A stretch of DNA of 64,000 nt from Microlunatus elymi (lineage in GTDB: Bacteria; Actinomycetota; Actinomycetes; Propionibacteriales; Propionibacteriaceae), in the NCBI RefSeq assembly GCF_007362775.1, contig NZ_CP041692.1, positions 2,046,001-2,110,000 of the forward strand, read 5' to 3'. Positions 1 through 9,343 of the stretch are shown here, piece after piece. Position 1 is the stretch's first letter. Each line of letters starts with the position of its first letter. The notes under the pieces were generated by a model. It worked only from the letters and a program-made list of their open reading frames with translations. It searched no databases and was not told the origin of the DNA. The translations under genes and the position numbers were made by a program.

Positions 1-7
1 AGAACTG

Positions 8-643
8 ATGATCAAGATCATGTTGGTGGATGATCATCCGGTGCTGCGTCACGGGATGACGTCGTTGCTGTCCACCCAGTCCGACTTCGAGGTCGTCGGT
101 GACACCGGTGATCATGATCAGGTGCTCGAGCTGGCGGCTCGGCTGCGTCCCGACCTGGTGCTGATGGATCTTGATCTTGGTGCCGAGGTCGGCGGCGTGC
201 AGCTCACCGGGCAACTGATGAAGACCGAACCGGGCATCCGGGTGCTGGTGTTCACCACGTACGACTCGGACGCCGACATCGTCGGTGCGCTCGACGCCGG
301 CGCGGTCGGCTACCTGCTGAAGGAGAGTCGACCGGCCGAGTTGTTCGACGCGATCCGCAGCGCGGTCGCCGGCGGCACCGCGCTCTCACCATCGGTCGCC
401 GCGCGCATGGTCGGCCGGCTGCGTACCGGCTCGGATGCCTTGACCAGCCGGGAGATCGAGGTCCTCGAGCTGCTCGGCCAGGGCCACTCCAATCGGGCGA
501 TCGGCCGCGAACTGTTCGTCAGCGAGGCCACGGTCAAGACCCACCTGCATCACATCTTCACCAAGCTCGGCGTGGACAGCCGGGCCGCGGCGCTGGCCGA
601 GGCCAATCGGCGCGGCATCATCCAGCTGCACCGCACTTCGTGA
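8..643 (+). CDS. NarL/FixJ-type response regulator
   Basis: Two-component response regulator of 211 aa that would activate or repress transcription when phosphorylated by a partner kinase. The receiver domain (about residues 1-120) has the acidic pair D8-D9, the phospho-acceptor D54 in the LMDLDL strand and the conserved Lys in YLLKES. A LuxR-type helix-turn-helix follows (about 144-205; LTSREIEVLELL and SEATVKTHLHHI). The ATG overlaps an upstream TGA (TGATG), so the gene is the second of a coupled pair, and the missing partner left of the window is most likely the sensor kinase. The signal sensed cannot be told from this sequence. Confidence 0.95.
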   Translation: MIKIMLVDDHPVLRHGMTSLLSTQSDFEVVGDTGDHDQVLELAARLRPDLVLMDLDLGAEVGGVQLTGQLMKTEPGIRVLVFTTYDSDADIVGALDAGAVGYLLKESRPAELFDAIRSAVAGGTALSPSVAARMVGRLRTGSDALTSREIEVLELLGQGHSNRAIGRELFVSEATVKTHLHHIFTKLGVDSRAAALAEANRRGIIQLHRTS

Positions 644-664
644 CGCCGAGTCGGCCGGCCAGGA

Positions 665-1270
665 TCAGGAACGGTCCTCCAGAAAGGGGTCGGCAAGATC
701 GAGATTGGCCAACACGTAGGTCGATGCCGGCGCGTCCCGCGGTGAGTCGAGCCAGCCGTCGAGTCCGGTGATCATGGCGACCAAGATCAATCCGGCTCGC
801 AGCCGCCAGACGTCGCCCCGACTCGGATCGGCAGATTCTCCTGCCGGGCGGAGGATGTCGGCGATCCGATCCTGCTGCTCGAACATGGTGGCCAGCCAGG
901 TCGCCCGCGCCGCCGGATCATCGGCGGCCTGCCGCAGCGGCGGGCGGGAGACCTCGTCGATGTCGTCCAGGTCGAGAGCACCGATCGCCGAGCGCAGTCG
1001 CTCGTTGATCGGTGCCTCGGCCGGTGTCTCGGCCAGCCGGGCGGTGAAGGCGTCCGCCCAGCCCTGCGCCGAGGCAGCGACCAAACCGCTCTTGCTGCCG
1101 AAGTGCCGGTAGATCGTCCGCGGGGACACGTCGGCCGCGAGCGCGATGGACTCCACAGTCACTGCCGCGTAGCCGTGCCGGCGGAATTCTTCGGCCGCCG
1201 CCTCCTCGACCCGGCGGCGTACCGCCGCGTAGCGTTCCTTGGCCGGTGTCGGCTGATAGCGCTCTGCCAT
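665..1270 (-). CDS. TetR family transcriptional regulator
   Basis: A 201-aa TetR/AcrR repressor. The N-terminal helix-turn-helix is clear (AAEEFRRHGYAAVTVESIA followed by VSPRTIYRHFGSK); the remainder is the variable ligand-binding helical domain, so the inducer is unknown. It starts 29 bp after the stop of the kstD-like gene on the same strand and is probably co-transcribed with it. The likely targets are the tandem inverted repeats at 3044-3074 between the kstD-like gene and the divergent transporter (inference from position). Confidence 0.93.
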   Translation of the reverse strand: MAERYQPTPAKERYAAVRRRVEEAAAEEFRRHGYAAVTVESIALAADVSPRTIYRHFGSKSGLVAASAQGWADAFTARLAETPAEAPINERLRSAIGALDLDDIDEVSRPPLRQAADDPAARATWLATMFEQQDRIADILRPAGESADPSRGDVWRLRAGLILVAMITGLDGWLDSPRDAPASTYVLANLDLADPFLEDRS

Positions 1271-1299
1271 GGCTGGAGTATGGCGGACCGGGCCGCCGA

Positions 1300-3000
1300 T
1301 CAGGCCGCCGATCGGGCTGCGTGCCGAGCCGCGACGTAGCCCATCACCAGGCCCTGACCGATGGTCGCGCCGGCGCCGGGATAGTAGTGCCCGTAGGCGT
1401 TTCCGGCGGTGTTGCCGATGGCGTAGAGACCCTCGATCGGGGTTCCGTCGGCACGCAGAGCCCGGGCCTGCCCGTCGGCCCGGACGCCGCCGCAGGTGCC
1501 GAGATCGGCGAGCACCACCTTGACCGCGTACAGCGTGTTGCCGGACAGAGCGCGCAGGTTGGGGTTCGGTCGCTGGGTTGGATCACCGTAGTAGCGGTCG
1601 TAGGCACTCTGGCCGCGGCCGTGATCATGATCAACACCGGACCGGGCCAGGTTGTTGAACCGGTCGAAGGTGCCGCTGAACGCGTCGAGGGGCAGCCCGA
1701 CCGAGGCGGCCAGGTCGGTCGCGTTGCCTGCCCGGTGGGCGATGCCGGCCCCGTACCACGCCTTCGGCAGCGGCTGCCGCGGGAAGATGCCGGCGGCGAA
1801 GACATAGCTGTTGCGATAGGCCTGATCGAAGATGAGCCACATGCTGGTGATCGGATCGCCGGCCTTCTCCCGGGCGATCACCGCCTGCCCGAAGGACATG
1901 TAGTCCCTGGCCTCGTTGGTGAACCGTCGACCGTGTTGATCAACCATGAAGCTGCCTGGCAGCGATCGCTCGGCCAGCAACACGGTTGGTGAGCCGCCGT
2001 CCAGCGGCGCGACCGACGGGAACCACCAGGCTTGGTCCATCAGCGCGGTGTCGGCGCCGGCCTCCTGGGCGATCCGGATGCCGTCGCCGACGTTGCCCGG
2101 GTTGCCCAGGCTCCAGTCCTGCAGTCCGGCGGACTGGTACTGCCGACGCCAGGCGACGTTGTGATCGAATCCGCCGGTGGCCAGGATCACCCCGCGGCGA
2201 GCGGTGACGGTGGCCTCGCGACCGTGATGATCAAGGACCGCACCGCTGACCCGGCCGTCGGTGGTGATCAGCCTCGTCAGCGCGGTCTCGGTCCAGATCG
2301 GGATGCCGGCGCCCAGCACCCCGGCATACAGGCCGGCGGCCAGACCCTGCCCACCGGCCACGTACTCGCGGCCGACGGCCATCCCGCCGATTCCCTGGAC
2401 GGCCCGGCGAACGATTGCCGGGACGCCCTTGGACGGCAGCTTGGTGACCAGGTTCATCAGCCGGTAGTCCACGCTGGTCACCGGCATCGGCACGGGTGCC
2501 TCGAGATTTCCCTTGCGCAGAAGGCGTCTGGACTCCTTCAACCGTTTGGCGTCGAACGGTTTGGCCTCGCAGGTCCGGCCGGTGGCACTGCCGCCGGGGT
2601 GTTCGGGGTGGTAGTCGGAGTAGCCGGGTGCCCACATGAAGCGCAGCGGAGTCGTCCGCCGCAGCAGGTCGAAGGCGGCCGGACCATGATCAACTGCCGA
2701 GCTCCAGCGCTCGACGGGTGAGCTGTCGCCGACCAGGTCGCCGACGTAGGTCTTCGCGTCCTCGATCGAGTCGCCGGTGCCCGCCTCGCCCAGGGTCGAG
2801 TTGCCGGGGATCCACAGCCCGCCGCCGGAGAGAGCAGTGGAGCCGCCGACGTACTCCGTCTTCTCCACGATCAGCGTGTCGAGTCCCTGATCGGCTGCCG
2901 CGAGTGCCGCACCCATCCCCGTACCGGATCCGACCACGAGCACGTCCACCTCGGTGTCGACCACCCTCGGCGTCGCCGGTGCCGGCGCTGACTTCCTCAT
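1300..3000 (-). CDS. FAD-dependent 3-ketosteroid delta-1-dehydrogenase-like protein
   Basis: Flavoprotein of 566 aa in the KstD/fumarate-reductase family. KstD enzymes introduce the C1-C2 double bond in ring A of 3-ketosteroids. The N-terminal dinucleotide fold has DVLVVGSGTGMGAALAAA followed by the VEKTEYVGGSTALSGG FAD motif. KstD-type signatures are present: YSDYHPEHPGG, MDQAWWFP, and a C-terminal YYPGAGATIGQG with the Tyr and Gly expected at the active site. A strong Shine-Dalgarno (AAGGAGGA) precedes the ATG. It is divergent from an MFS importer and followed by a TetR gene, which suggests an inducible catabolic cassette. The substrate may be a steroid or another cyclic ketone; the family call is firmer than the substrate. 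Confidence 0.85.
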   Translation of the reverse strand: MRKSAPAPATPRVVDTEVDVLVVGSGTGMGAALAAADQGLDTLIVEKTEYVGGSTALSGGGLWIPGNSTLGEAGTGDSIEDAKTYVGDLVGDSSPVERWSSAVDHGPAAFDLLRRTTPLRFMWAPGYSDYHPEHPGGSATGRTCEAKPFDAKRLKESRRLLRKGNLEAPVPMPVTSVDYRLMNLVTKLPSKGVPAIVRRAVQGIGGMAVGREYVAGGQGLAAGLYAGVLGAGIPIWTETALTRLITTDGRVSGAVLDHHGREATVTARRGVILATGGFDHNVAWRRQYQSAGLQDWSLGNPGNVGDGIRIAQEAGADTALMDQAWWFPSVAPLDGGSPTVLLAERSLPGSFMVDQHGRRFTNEARDYMSFGQAVIAREKAGDPITSMWLIFDQAYRNSYVFAAGIFPRQPLPKAWYGAGIAHRAGNATDLAASVGLPLDAFSGTFDRFNNLARSGVDHDHGRGQSAYDRYYGDPTQRPNPNLRALSGNTLYAVKVVLADLGTCGGVRADGQARALRADGTPIEGLYAIGNTAGNAYGHYYPGAGATIGQGLVMGYVAARHAARSAA

Positions 3001-3040
3001 CCTGTTCCTCCTTCGAACCGTACGCAGCAGACCTGCACAC

Positions 3041-3075
3041 TCCTGTCAGGATATGACACTGTCGCAATCTGACAA
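3041..3075 (-). promoter_or_regulatory. kstD-like promoter covered by two tandem inverted repeats
   Basis: Read on the minus strand, TTGTCA (3075-3070), a 16-nt spacer and TATCCT (3053-3048) form a promoter for the kstD-like gene. Two inverted repeats lie over it: TGTCA-N5-TGACA at 3044-3058 and TGTCG-N5-TGACA at 3060-3074, offset by 16 bp. Repressor binding would block both the -35 and -10. The neighbouring TetR protein is the obvious candidate. Confidence 0.65.
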
Positions 3076-3084
3076 CTTCCTCGA

Positions 3085-3113
3085 TTGGCGCTCGGTCCTA
3101 TTTCCTATACGAT
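3085..3113 (+). promoter_or_regulatory. Predicted promoter of the divergent MFS gene
   Basis: TTGGCG (3085-3090), 17-nt spacer, TACGAT (3108-3113). Transcription would start near 3120. That makes the upstream in-frame GTG at 3123 unlikely as a start and favours the ATG at 3195, which has a GGGAGAG ribosome binding site. The inverted repeats at 3044-3074 lie just upstream of this promoter. Confidence 0.5.
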
Positions 3114-3194
3114 CCCGAGTCTGTGTCCGGACTGAAGGGGCGCCCTGCGGCGCTCTTGGGTGTCCGGCATGTGCCGCCGATCAAGGGAGAGACG

Positions 3195-4565
3195 ATGTCC
3201 ACGCCAGGACGAGCTGCCGGCACAGTCGACACCAGCAGTCCGCAGCTGAAATCAGCGATCAGCAAGACCGCGCGGCACCTGATGCCGATGTTGGTGATCT
3301 TGTACTTCGTCGCCTTCCTGGATCGTACGAACGTCGGCTTCGCAGAGGAGGCGTTGCAGGTCGACCGTGGTGTCTCCGACGGCGCGTTCGCGCTCGGTGC
3401 CGGCATCTTCTTCATCGGGTACGCGATCTTCGAGATTCCCAGCAACCTGATGCTGAAGAAGTTCGGTGCCCGGTTCTGGCTGGCCCGGATCTCCATCACC
3501 TGGGGGATCGTGGCGTCGCTGTTCGCGTTCACCCATAACGACACCATGTTCATCATCCTGCGGTTCCTGCTCGGTGTTACCGAGGCCGGCCTGTTTCCCG
3601 GCGTGATCATGTACCTGTCCGAGTGGTTCCCGAACAAGGTCCGGGTGCAGATGCTGGCGATCTTCTATCTGGCCCAGCCGTTCTCGCAGATGATCGGCGC
3701 ACCGCTCAGCGGCGGCCTGATCAGCTTCGGCGAGAAGGTCACCCCCTGGGAGGGGTGGCAGGTGATGTTCATGGGCGAAGGAATTCTGGCGGTCGCGGCC
3801 GGCATCGTCGCCGTCTTCGTGTTGATCAACGGCCCCGCCGAGGCCAAGTTCCTGACCGATCCGGAACGAACGGCGCTGACCGACTCGATGGCTCGAGAGG
3901 ATCACGCGAGGACCTCCGACGGGCCGTCAGGCATCTTGAAGGCATTGACCAGCTGGAAGGTCTGGTACTTCACGATCATCTACTTCTGCCTGCAGATCGC
4001 GGTCTACGGCACCACCTTCTATCTGCCGCAGCAGGTGTCGTCGTTGATCGGCCAGGACATCGGCTGGCAGGTCGGCCTGGTCTCCGGCATTCCGTGGCTG
4101 GTCGGTCTGATTGCCTGCTACCTGGTCGGTCGCAGTGCCAACACGGTCTTCCGCCGCCGGACCTGGGGTACCGGCTTCTACCTCGCCACCGGACTCTTCA
4201 TCTTCGGCTCGGCCTGGGCCGGCGCGAACGGTCAGCCGCTGCTCGGCATCGTCTGCATCGTCTTCGCAGTTGCCAGCTTCCTCTCGGTCGGCCCGATCAC
4301 CTGGGCCTACCCGACCGCGTTCCTCACCGGCGCCGCCGCCGCGGCCGGCATCGGCCTGATCAACTCGCTCGGCAACCTCGGCGGCTTCGTCGCCCCGCTG
4401 ATGCGCACCGCGATCAACAAATCCGTACCGACCGACAGCGGCGCCTGGGGCGTCGTCTCCCTCGGCGTCTTCGCCTTCCTCGCCGCCGCCCTTCTCTTCG
4501 GCACCAAGTTCTTCCGCCAGAGCAAGAGCGACCAGATGTTGGCGGAGGAGGTCTCGGGAGTCTGA
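3195..4565 (+). CDS. MFS transporter, anion:cation symporter (ACS) type
   Basis: Major facilitator protein of 456 aa with about 12 membrane segments. The N-terminal signature (YFVAFLDRTNVGFA, then FEIPSNLMLKKFGARFWLAR and GVTEAGLFPGVIMYLSEWF) is that of ACS-family proton symporters, which import organic acids such as tartrate, 4-hydroxyphenylacetate or phthalate. The start at 3195 is chosen because GGGAGAG lies 6-8 nt upstream and the promoter is too close to the alternative GTG at 3123. Its divergence from the kstD-like gene, with shared regulatory DNA, suggests that it imports the substrate or a related compound. Confidence 0.88.
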   Translation: MSTPGRAAGTVDTSSPQLKSAISKTARHLMPMLVILYFVAFLDRTNVGFAEEALQVDRGVSDGAFALGAGIFFIGYAIFEIPSNLMLKKFGARFWLARISITWGIVASLFAFTHNDTMFIILRFLLGVTEAGLFPGVIMYLSEWFPNKVRVQMLAIFYLAQPFSQMIGAPLSGGLISFGEKVTPWEGWQVMFMGEGILAVAAGIVAVFVLINGPAEAKFLTDPERTALTDSMAREDHARTSDGPSGILKALTSWKVWYFTIIYFCLQIAVYGTTFYLPQQVSSLIGQDIGWQVGLVSGIPWLVGLIACYLVGRSANTVFRRRTWGTGFYLATGLFIFGSAWAGANGQPLLGIVCIVFAVASFLSVGPITWAYPTAFLTGAAAAAGIGLINSLGNLGGFVAPLMRTAINKSVPTDSGAWGVVSLGVFAFLAAALLFGTKFFRQSKSDQMLAEEVSGV

Positions 4566-4690
4566 TTCGCGCTCGGGTTTGTACGGCTGCCGCGGTCGTG
4601 GTCTGGCGTCCTCCGTGTGCGGGGAGGGCCCCGCGCCCCCGGCCGTGGTGGCGTAAGCACCGCCAGCCCCACCCCGATCCGTCTCGCGCC

Positions 4691-4814
4691 CCACAGCCGC
4701 GCGCGAACGATGCCGCCGCGCGCGAAAAGTCCCGTGCCCTCCACAGCCGCGCGCGAAAGATGCCGGCGCGCGCGAAATTTCGGGTGCGGCGGCATCTTTC
4801 GCGCGCGGCTGTGG
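4691..4814. repeat. Repeated palindromic element with a near-perfect 74-bp palindrome
   Basis: The 314-bp spacer between the MFS gene and argC holds three copies of a 25-bp unit that begins CCACAGCCGCGCGCGAA: direct at 4691-4715 (one mismatch), direct at 4741-4765 and inverted at 4790-4814. The last two are perfect complements. Together with the intervening bases they form a palindrome over 4741-4814 centred at 4777/4778, with two mismatches and one G-T pair. It could act as a terminator, a cruciform or a REP-like element. No coding signal is seen in the spacer. Confidence 0.8.
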
Positions 4815-4844
4815 TCGCCACTGCGGTGCCCGCCCCAAACCAAG

Positions 4845-4880
4845 TGGCATAAATATACAGAACCTGGCATAATCATGCCG
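4845..4880 (+). promoter_or_regulatory. Twin ARG boxes overlapping the argC promoter
   Basis: Two similar A/T-rich sites lie 20 bp apart: TGGCATAAATATACAG at 4845-4860 and TGGCATAATCATGCCG at 4865-4880. They resemble actinobacterial ARG boxes, and the roughly one-and-a-half to two-turn spacing fits an ArgR hexamer binding a pair. The second box contains CATAAT (4868-4873), a good -10 placed 6 nt before the argC GTG. Arginine-loaded ArgR would therefore block RNA polymerase directly. ArgR is encoded in the same operon. Confidence 0.7.
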
Positions 4881-5917
4881 TGACCACATACAGAGCGGCG
4901 GTGGCCGGAGCCACCGGGTACGCCGGGGGTGAACTGCTGCGGCTGCTCCTCGGCCACCCGCAGATCGAGATCGGGGCGGTGACGGCGGCGAAGAGTGCCG
5001 GCAGCCGCCTGGGTGAACATCACCCACACCTGGTCCCGCTCGCCGACCGACGCGTCGAGCCGACCGACGCCGAGCACCTGGCCGGTCACGACATCGTCTT
5101 CCTCGCGCTGCCGCACGGCGCCTCCGGCGAGATCGCCGAGCAGCTGGGCGACGAGGTGCTGGTCGTCGACTGCGCCGCCGATCACCGGCTCGTCGACGGG
5201 AACAAGTGGCAGCAGTACTACGGCTCGACCTACCACGGCAGCTGGCCGTACGGCTTGCCCGAGCTGCCCGGCCAGCGGGAGAAGCTGACCGGCACCAAGC
5301 GGATCGCCGTCCCCGGTTGCAATCCGACGGCCTCCACGCTGGCCCTGTTGCCGGCGGTCGCGGCCGGTCTGATCACCGTCGACGACATCGTGGTGGTGCT
5401 CGCCACCGGACCCTCGGGCGCGGGCAAGAAGCTGGCCGTCACCTACCTTGCGGCAGAGATCATGGGCTCGGCCACCCCGTACCAAGTGGGCGGGATCCAC
5501 CGGCACACCCCGGAGATGGAGCAGAACCTGATCGCCTGCGGAGCGGCCGATCCCAAGGTGAGCTTCACGCCGATGCTGGTGCCGATGGCCCGTGGCATCC
5601 TCGCCACCTGCACGGCCAAGCTGGCGGATCCGACGATCACCGCCGACGACGTGTACGCCGTCTACCAGCGGGCGTACGCCGACGAGCAGTTCGTGCACCT
5701 GCTGCCGCAGGGCAGCTGGCCGCAGACCCAGGCCACCGTCGGCGCCAACACCGCCCACGTGCAGGCGACTGTGGACCCGCACACCGGCCGACTGGTCGCG
5801 ATCGCCGCGATCGACAATCTGGCCAAGGGCACCGCCGGCGGGGCCATTCAATGTACGAACATCGCCCTCGGCCTGGACGAGGCCACCGGGCTGACCACGA
5901 TCGGAGTGGCACCGTGA
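4880..5917 (+). CDS. argC: N-acetyl-gamma-glutamyl-phosphate reductase
   Basis: Third step of arginine synthesis: NADPH-dependent reduction of N-acetylglutamyl phosphate to the semialdehyde. It is 345 aa, the usual length. The N-terminal nucleotide-binding motif is [17 protein letters not shown] and the catalytic cysteine is C147 in VPGCNPTAS. The GTG start follows a -10 hexamer by 6 nt with no Shine-Dalgarno, so the message is probably leaderless. It is the first gene of argCJBDFR, all linked by 4-bp overlaps. Confidence 0.97.
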   Translation: MTTYRAAVAGATGYAGGELLRLLLGHPQIEIGAVTAAKSAGSRLGEHHPHLVPLADRRVEPTDAEHLAGHDIVFLALPHGASGEIAEQLGDEVLVVDCAADHRLVDGNKWQQYYGSTYHGSWPYGLPELPGQREKLTGTKRIAVPGCNPTASTLALLPAVAAGLITVDDIVVVLATGPSGAGKKLAVTYLAAEIMGSATPYQVGGIHRHTPEMEQNLIACGAADPKVSFTPMLVPMARGILATCTAKLADPTITADDVYAVYQRAYADEQFVHLLPQGSWPQTQATVGANTAHVQATVDPHTGRLVAIAAIDNLAKGTAGGAIQCTNIALGLDEATGLTTIGVAP

Positions 5918-7065
5918 GCGTCACCAAAGCCTTGGGTTTCACCGCCGCCGGGATCGCCGCCGGTATCAAGGAGAACGGCAATCCCGATCTTGGGTTGGTC
6001 CGCAATCTCGGACCCGATCACACCGCCGCCGCGGTCTTCACTTCCAACCGGGTGAAGGCCGCGCCGGTGCTGTGGTCGGAGCAGGTGATCAAGGACCACA
6101 AACTGCAGGCCGTGATCTTGAACTCCGGCGGTGCCAATGCGTGTACGGGGCCGGACGGCTTCGCCGACACTCATCAGACCGCCGAGACGGTAGCCGCCGG
6201 GCTGGAGATCGGCGCCATCGACGTGGCGGTCTGCTCCACCGGACTGATCGGCACCCGACTGCCGATGAACAAGATCACCGAGGCCGTGCCGACGCTGATT
6301 CAGCAGGCAACACCGGAGGGCGGCGCCGACGCGGCCCGGGCGATCATGACCACCGACACCCATCCCAAACAGGCCGTGGCGCACGGCGACGGCTGGGTGA
6401 TCGGCGGGATGGCCAAGGGGGCCGGCATGCTGGCGCCGGGTCTGGCCACGATGCTGGTCGTGATCACCACCGACGCGGTGATCGGCGCCGATGATCTTGA
6501 CTCCGCACTGCGCACCGCGACCGGAGCCACCTTCGACCGGCTGGACAGTGACGGCTGCATGTCCACCAACGACACGGTGATCGCGATGGCCAGCGGCGCC
6601 TCCGGCGTCGACGTGTCCTGGCAGCCGTTCACCGCTGCGCTGACCACGGTCTGCCATGAACTGGCGCAGCAACTGCTCGGTGACGCCGAAGGCGCCTCGC
6701 ATCAGATCTCGATCAACGTCCGCGGCGCCGCCAGCGAGCAGGACGCGATCACCGTCGGCCGGACGATCGCCCGCAACAACCTCTTCAAGTGCGCGGTCTT
6801 CGGCCAGGATCCCAACTGGGGAAGGGTTCTGGCGGCCATCGGCACCACCGACGCGATCTTCGAACCCGATCACCTGGACGTGTCGTTCAACAAGATCAAG
6901 GTGTGCATCGGCGGCTCGATCGGTGAGCCTCGCGAACTGGTCGACCTCAGCGGCCGGGCGGTCGAGGTCGAGGTCGACCTGCATGCCGGCGAGCACGAGA
7001 CCACGATCTGGACCAACGACCTGACGTACGACTACGTCAAGGAGAACGCGGAGTACAGCTCATGA
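5914..7065 (+). CDS. argJ: Bifunctional glutamate N-acetyltransferase / amino-acid acetyltransferase
   Basis: ArgJ transfers the acetyl group from N-acetylornithine to glutamate, recycling it, and in bifunctional forms also makes N-acetylglutamate from acetyl-CoA. The 383-aa precursor cleaves itself before the catalytic threonine, here T179 in [16 protein letters not shown]. The oxyanion-hole motif [12 protein letters not shown] is also present. The GTG start overlaps the argC stop (GTGA). No argA-type synthase is seen nearby, so ArgJ may supply both activities; which form it is cannot be decided from sequence alone. Confidence 0.97.
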   Translation: MSVTKALGFTAAGIAAGIKENGNPDLGLVRNLGPDHTAAAVFTSNRVKAAPVLWSEQVIKDHKLQAVILNSGGANACTGPDGFADTHQTAETVAAGLEIGAIDVAVCSTGLIGTRLPMNKITEAVPTLIQQATPEGGADAARAIMTTDTHPKQAVAHGDGWVIGGMAKGAGMLAPGLATMLVVITTDAVIGADDLDSALRTATGATFDRLDSDGCMSTNDTVIAMASGASGVDVSWQPFTAALTTVCHELAQQLLGDAEGASHQISINVRGAASEQDAITVGRTIARNNLFKCAVFGQDPNWGRVLAAIGTTDAIFEPDHLDVSFNKIKVCIGGSIGEPRELVDLSGRAVEVEVDLHAGEHETTIWTNDLTYDYVKENAEYSS

Positions 7066-8093
7066 CGATCATCAGGAAGGCGGAGAAGTTCTCCCTGGTG
7101 GAGAAGGCGTCCATCCTGACCGAGGCGCTGCCGTGGCTGGAAACGTACTCGGGCAAGACGGTCGTGATCAAGTACGGCGGCAACGCCATGATCGACGAGG
7201 ATCTGAAACGCGCGTTCGCCCAGGACATCGTGTTCATGAAGCGCTGCGGCGTCCATCCGGTGGTGGTACACGGTGGCGGCCCGCAGATCTCCACCATGCT
7301 GAACAGGTTGAACATCGAGTCCGAGTTCAAGGCCGGCCTGCGGGTCACCAGCCCGGAGGCGATGGAGATCGTCCGGATGGTGCTGGTCGGCCAGGTCGGG
7401 CGCGATCTGGTCGGACTGATCAACGAGCAGAGCGCGCTCGCGGTCGGCATGTCCGGCGAGGACGGCGGCCTGTTCACCGCGGTGAAGAAGCTCGCGGTGA
7501 TCGACGGCGAAGAAGTTGATCTTGGGCTGGTCGGCGAGGTGGCGAAGGTGCGGACCGAGGCCATCAACGGTTTGATCTCGGCCGGGCACATCCCGGTGGT
7601 GGCCAGCATCGCGCCGGACAGCAACGGTGTGGTGCACAACGTGAACGCCGACACCGCCGCCGCCGCGCTGGCCATCGCACTGCAGGCCGAACGGATGGTG
7701 ATGCTCACCGACGTCGAGGGCCTGTACGCCGATTGGCCGAACAGCACCGACGTGATCAAGGAACTGCCGGCATCCCAGCTGCGGGAGCTGCTGCCCACGC
7801 TGGAGTCCGGGATGGCGCCGAAGATGGCCGCCTGTCTGAAAGCCGTCGAGGGCGGACTGACCCGGGCCACCGTGATCGACGGCCGGGTCTCGCACGCCCT
7901 ACTGTTGGAGATCTTCACCAACGCCGGCATCGGCACCATGGTCACCCAGGACGGTCTGATCCGGTTGGGCAGCCGCGTTTTCCCAGCTGCGGAAGGGATT
8001 CCGCCGGAGGAGCTGGCCAACGGCGAGTTCAGCTTCACCGATCCGGCGGAGCCGATCGCTGCGACTGTCGACGACTCGGAGGACAACTCATGA
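7062..8093 (+). CDS. argB: Acetylglutamate kinase
   Basis: Phosphorylates N-acetylglutamate, the controlled step of arginine synthesis. The amino-acid kinase fold shows the phosphate-binding Lys in VIKYGGNAM (K37) and the HGGGPQI loop (70-76). An N-terminal helix of the kind found in arginine-inhibited hexameric enzymes (about residues 5-27) suggests feedback inhibition. At 343 aa it is about 40 residues longer than typical enzymes because of an acidic C-terminal tail. ATG overlaps the argJ stop. Confidence 0.97.
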   Translation: MTIIRKAEKFSLVEKASILTEALPWLETYSGKTVVIKYGGNAMIDEDLKRAFAQDIVFMKRCGVHPVVVHGGGPQISTMLNRLNIESEFKAGLRVTSPEAMEIVRMVLVGQVGRDLVGLINEQSALAVGMSGEDGGLFTAVKKLAVIDGEEVDLGLVGEVAKVRTEAINGLISAGHIPVVASIAPDSNGVVHNVNADTAAAALAIALQAERMVMLTDVEGLYADWPNSTDVIKELPASQLRELLPTLESGMAPKMAACLKAVEGGLTRATVIDGRVSHALLLEIFTNAGIGTMVTQDGLIRLGSRVFPAAEGIPPEELANGEFSFTDPAEPIAATVDDSEDNS

Positions 8094-9343
8094 CCGGCAC
8101 CGACCTGCCCGGCGAGCTGTCCGCCGTCAGTGATCAACTTGCTGCTGCCGGTGGCCGGAGTTCGGCCGCCGTGCTGAAGAGCTATGACGACCATCTGATG
8201 CGCACGTTCGGCCCGCCCAAACGGGTCTTCGTCCGCGGCGAGGGCTGTTACGTCTGGGATGCGGACGGCCGCCGGCACCTGGACCTGCTCTCCGGCCTGG
8301 CGGTCAACGCCCTCGGCCACGCGCACCCGACGGTGCTCTCCGCGATCACCGGCCAGATCGCCACCCTGGGCCACGTGTCGAACTTCTTCGCCACCCCGTC
8401 CCAGGTCGCCCTGGCCGAGCGGCTGGACCGGATGGTGACCGGCGGCGACGCCGGGGCCCGGGTGTTCTTCGCCAACTCCGGCACCGAGGTCAACGAGGCC
8501 GCGTTCAAGATCACCCGGCTGACCGGCAGGACCAAGATCATCTCGACCGAGGGCGCCTTCCACGGCCGGTCGCTCGGCTCGTTGGCGCTGACCGCGAGCG
8601 AGAAGTATCGCAAGCCGTTCGAACCGCTGCCCGGTGACGTCGAGTTCATCCCGTACGGCGATGTCGCGGCACTCGAGGCTGCCGTCGATGACCGGACCGC
8701 CGCCGTCGTGCTGGAACCGATCCAGGGTGAGAACGGTGTGGTCGAACCGCCGGACGGTTACCTCGCGGCCGCGCGCGAGATCACGTCGGCAGCCGGCGCC
8801 CTGCTCTGGATCGACGAGATCCAGACCGGCATGGGCCGGACCGGCTACTGGCTGGAGTCACAGAGATCCGGCGTGGTCGGTGACATCGTCACCGTGGCCA
8901 AGGGGCTCGGCAACGGTTTCCCGATCGGCGCCTGCATCGCCACCGGGCCGGCTGCCGACCTGCTCGGGCCTGGATCCCACGGCAGCACGTTCGGCGGCAA
9001 CCCCGTTGCCTGCATCGCCGGTCTGGCGGTGATCTCGGTGATCGAACGCGACAACCTGCTGACCAACGTGACCGAGCAGGGCGCTCGGCTGGCCGACGCG
9101 ATCACCGCTGTTGATCATCCGCTGATCGATCATGTCCGCGGCCGTGGCCTGCTGCGCGGGGTGGTGCTGAGGAAGGACCGCGCCCAGCAGATCACCGACG
9201 CCGCCCTGGATGCCGGCTTCATCATCAACGCGCCGCGGCCGAACGTGTTGCGGATCGCACCGCCGTTGATCATCACCGCCGATCAGATCGACAGCTTCGT
9301 CCAGGCGCTACCCGGGTTTCTCGATCAAGGAGCACGTGCATGA
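8090..9343 (+). CDS. argD: Acetylornithine aminotransferase
   Basis: PLP-dependent class III aminotransferase of 417 aa that converts N-acetylglutamate semialdehyde to N-acetylornithine. The Schiff-base lysine is K271 in [14 protein letters not shown]; the cofactor-binding Asp is D242 in [15 protein letters not shown], and [14 protein letters not shown] binds the PLP phosphate. The ATG at 8090 overlaps the argB stop (ATGA), which fixes the start. The N-terminus is slightly longer than in many homologues. Confidence 0.96.
   Translation: MTGTDLPGELSAVSDQLAAAGGRSSAAVLKSYDDHLMRTFGPPKRVFVRGEGCYVWDADGRRHLDLLSGLAVNALGHAHPTVLSAITGQIATLGHVSNFFATPSQVALAERLDRMVTGGDAGARVFFANSGTEVNEAAFKITRLTGRTKIISTEGAFHGRSLGSLALTASEKYRKPFEPLPGDVEFIPYGDVAALEAAVDDRTAAVVLEPIQGENGVVEPPDGYLAAAREITSAAGALLWIDEIQTGMGRTGYWLESQRSGVVGDIVTVAKGLGNGFPIGACIATGPAADLLGPGSHGSTFGGNPVACIAGLAVISVIERDNLLTNVTEQGARLADAITAVDHPLIDHVRGRGLLRGVVLRKDRAQQITDAALDAGFIINAPRPNVLRIAPPLIITADQIDSFVQALPGFLDQGARA

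Noticed and set aside
3927-5851. Long minus-strand open frames across the MFS gene, the repeat spacer and argC
   Set aside because: They are antisense to well-supported genes, are dominated by Arg/Gly/Ala/Pro/Asp residues expected from reverse reading of GC-rich DNA, and match no family.
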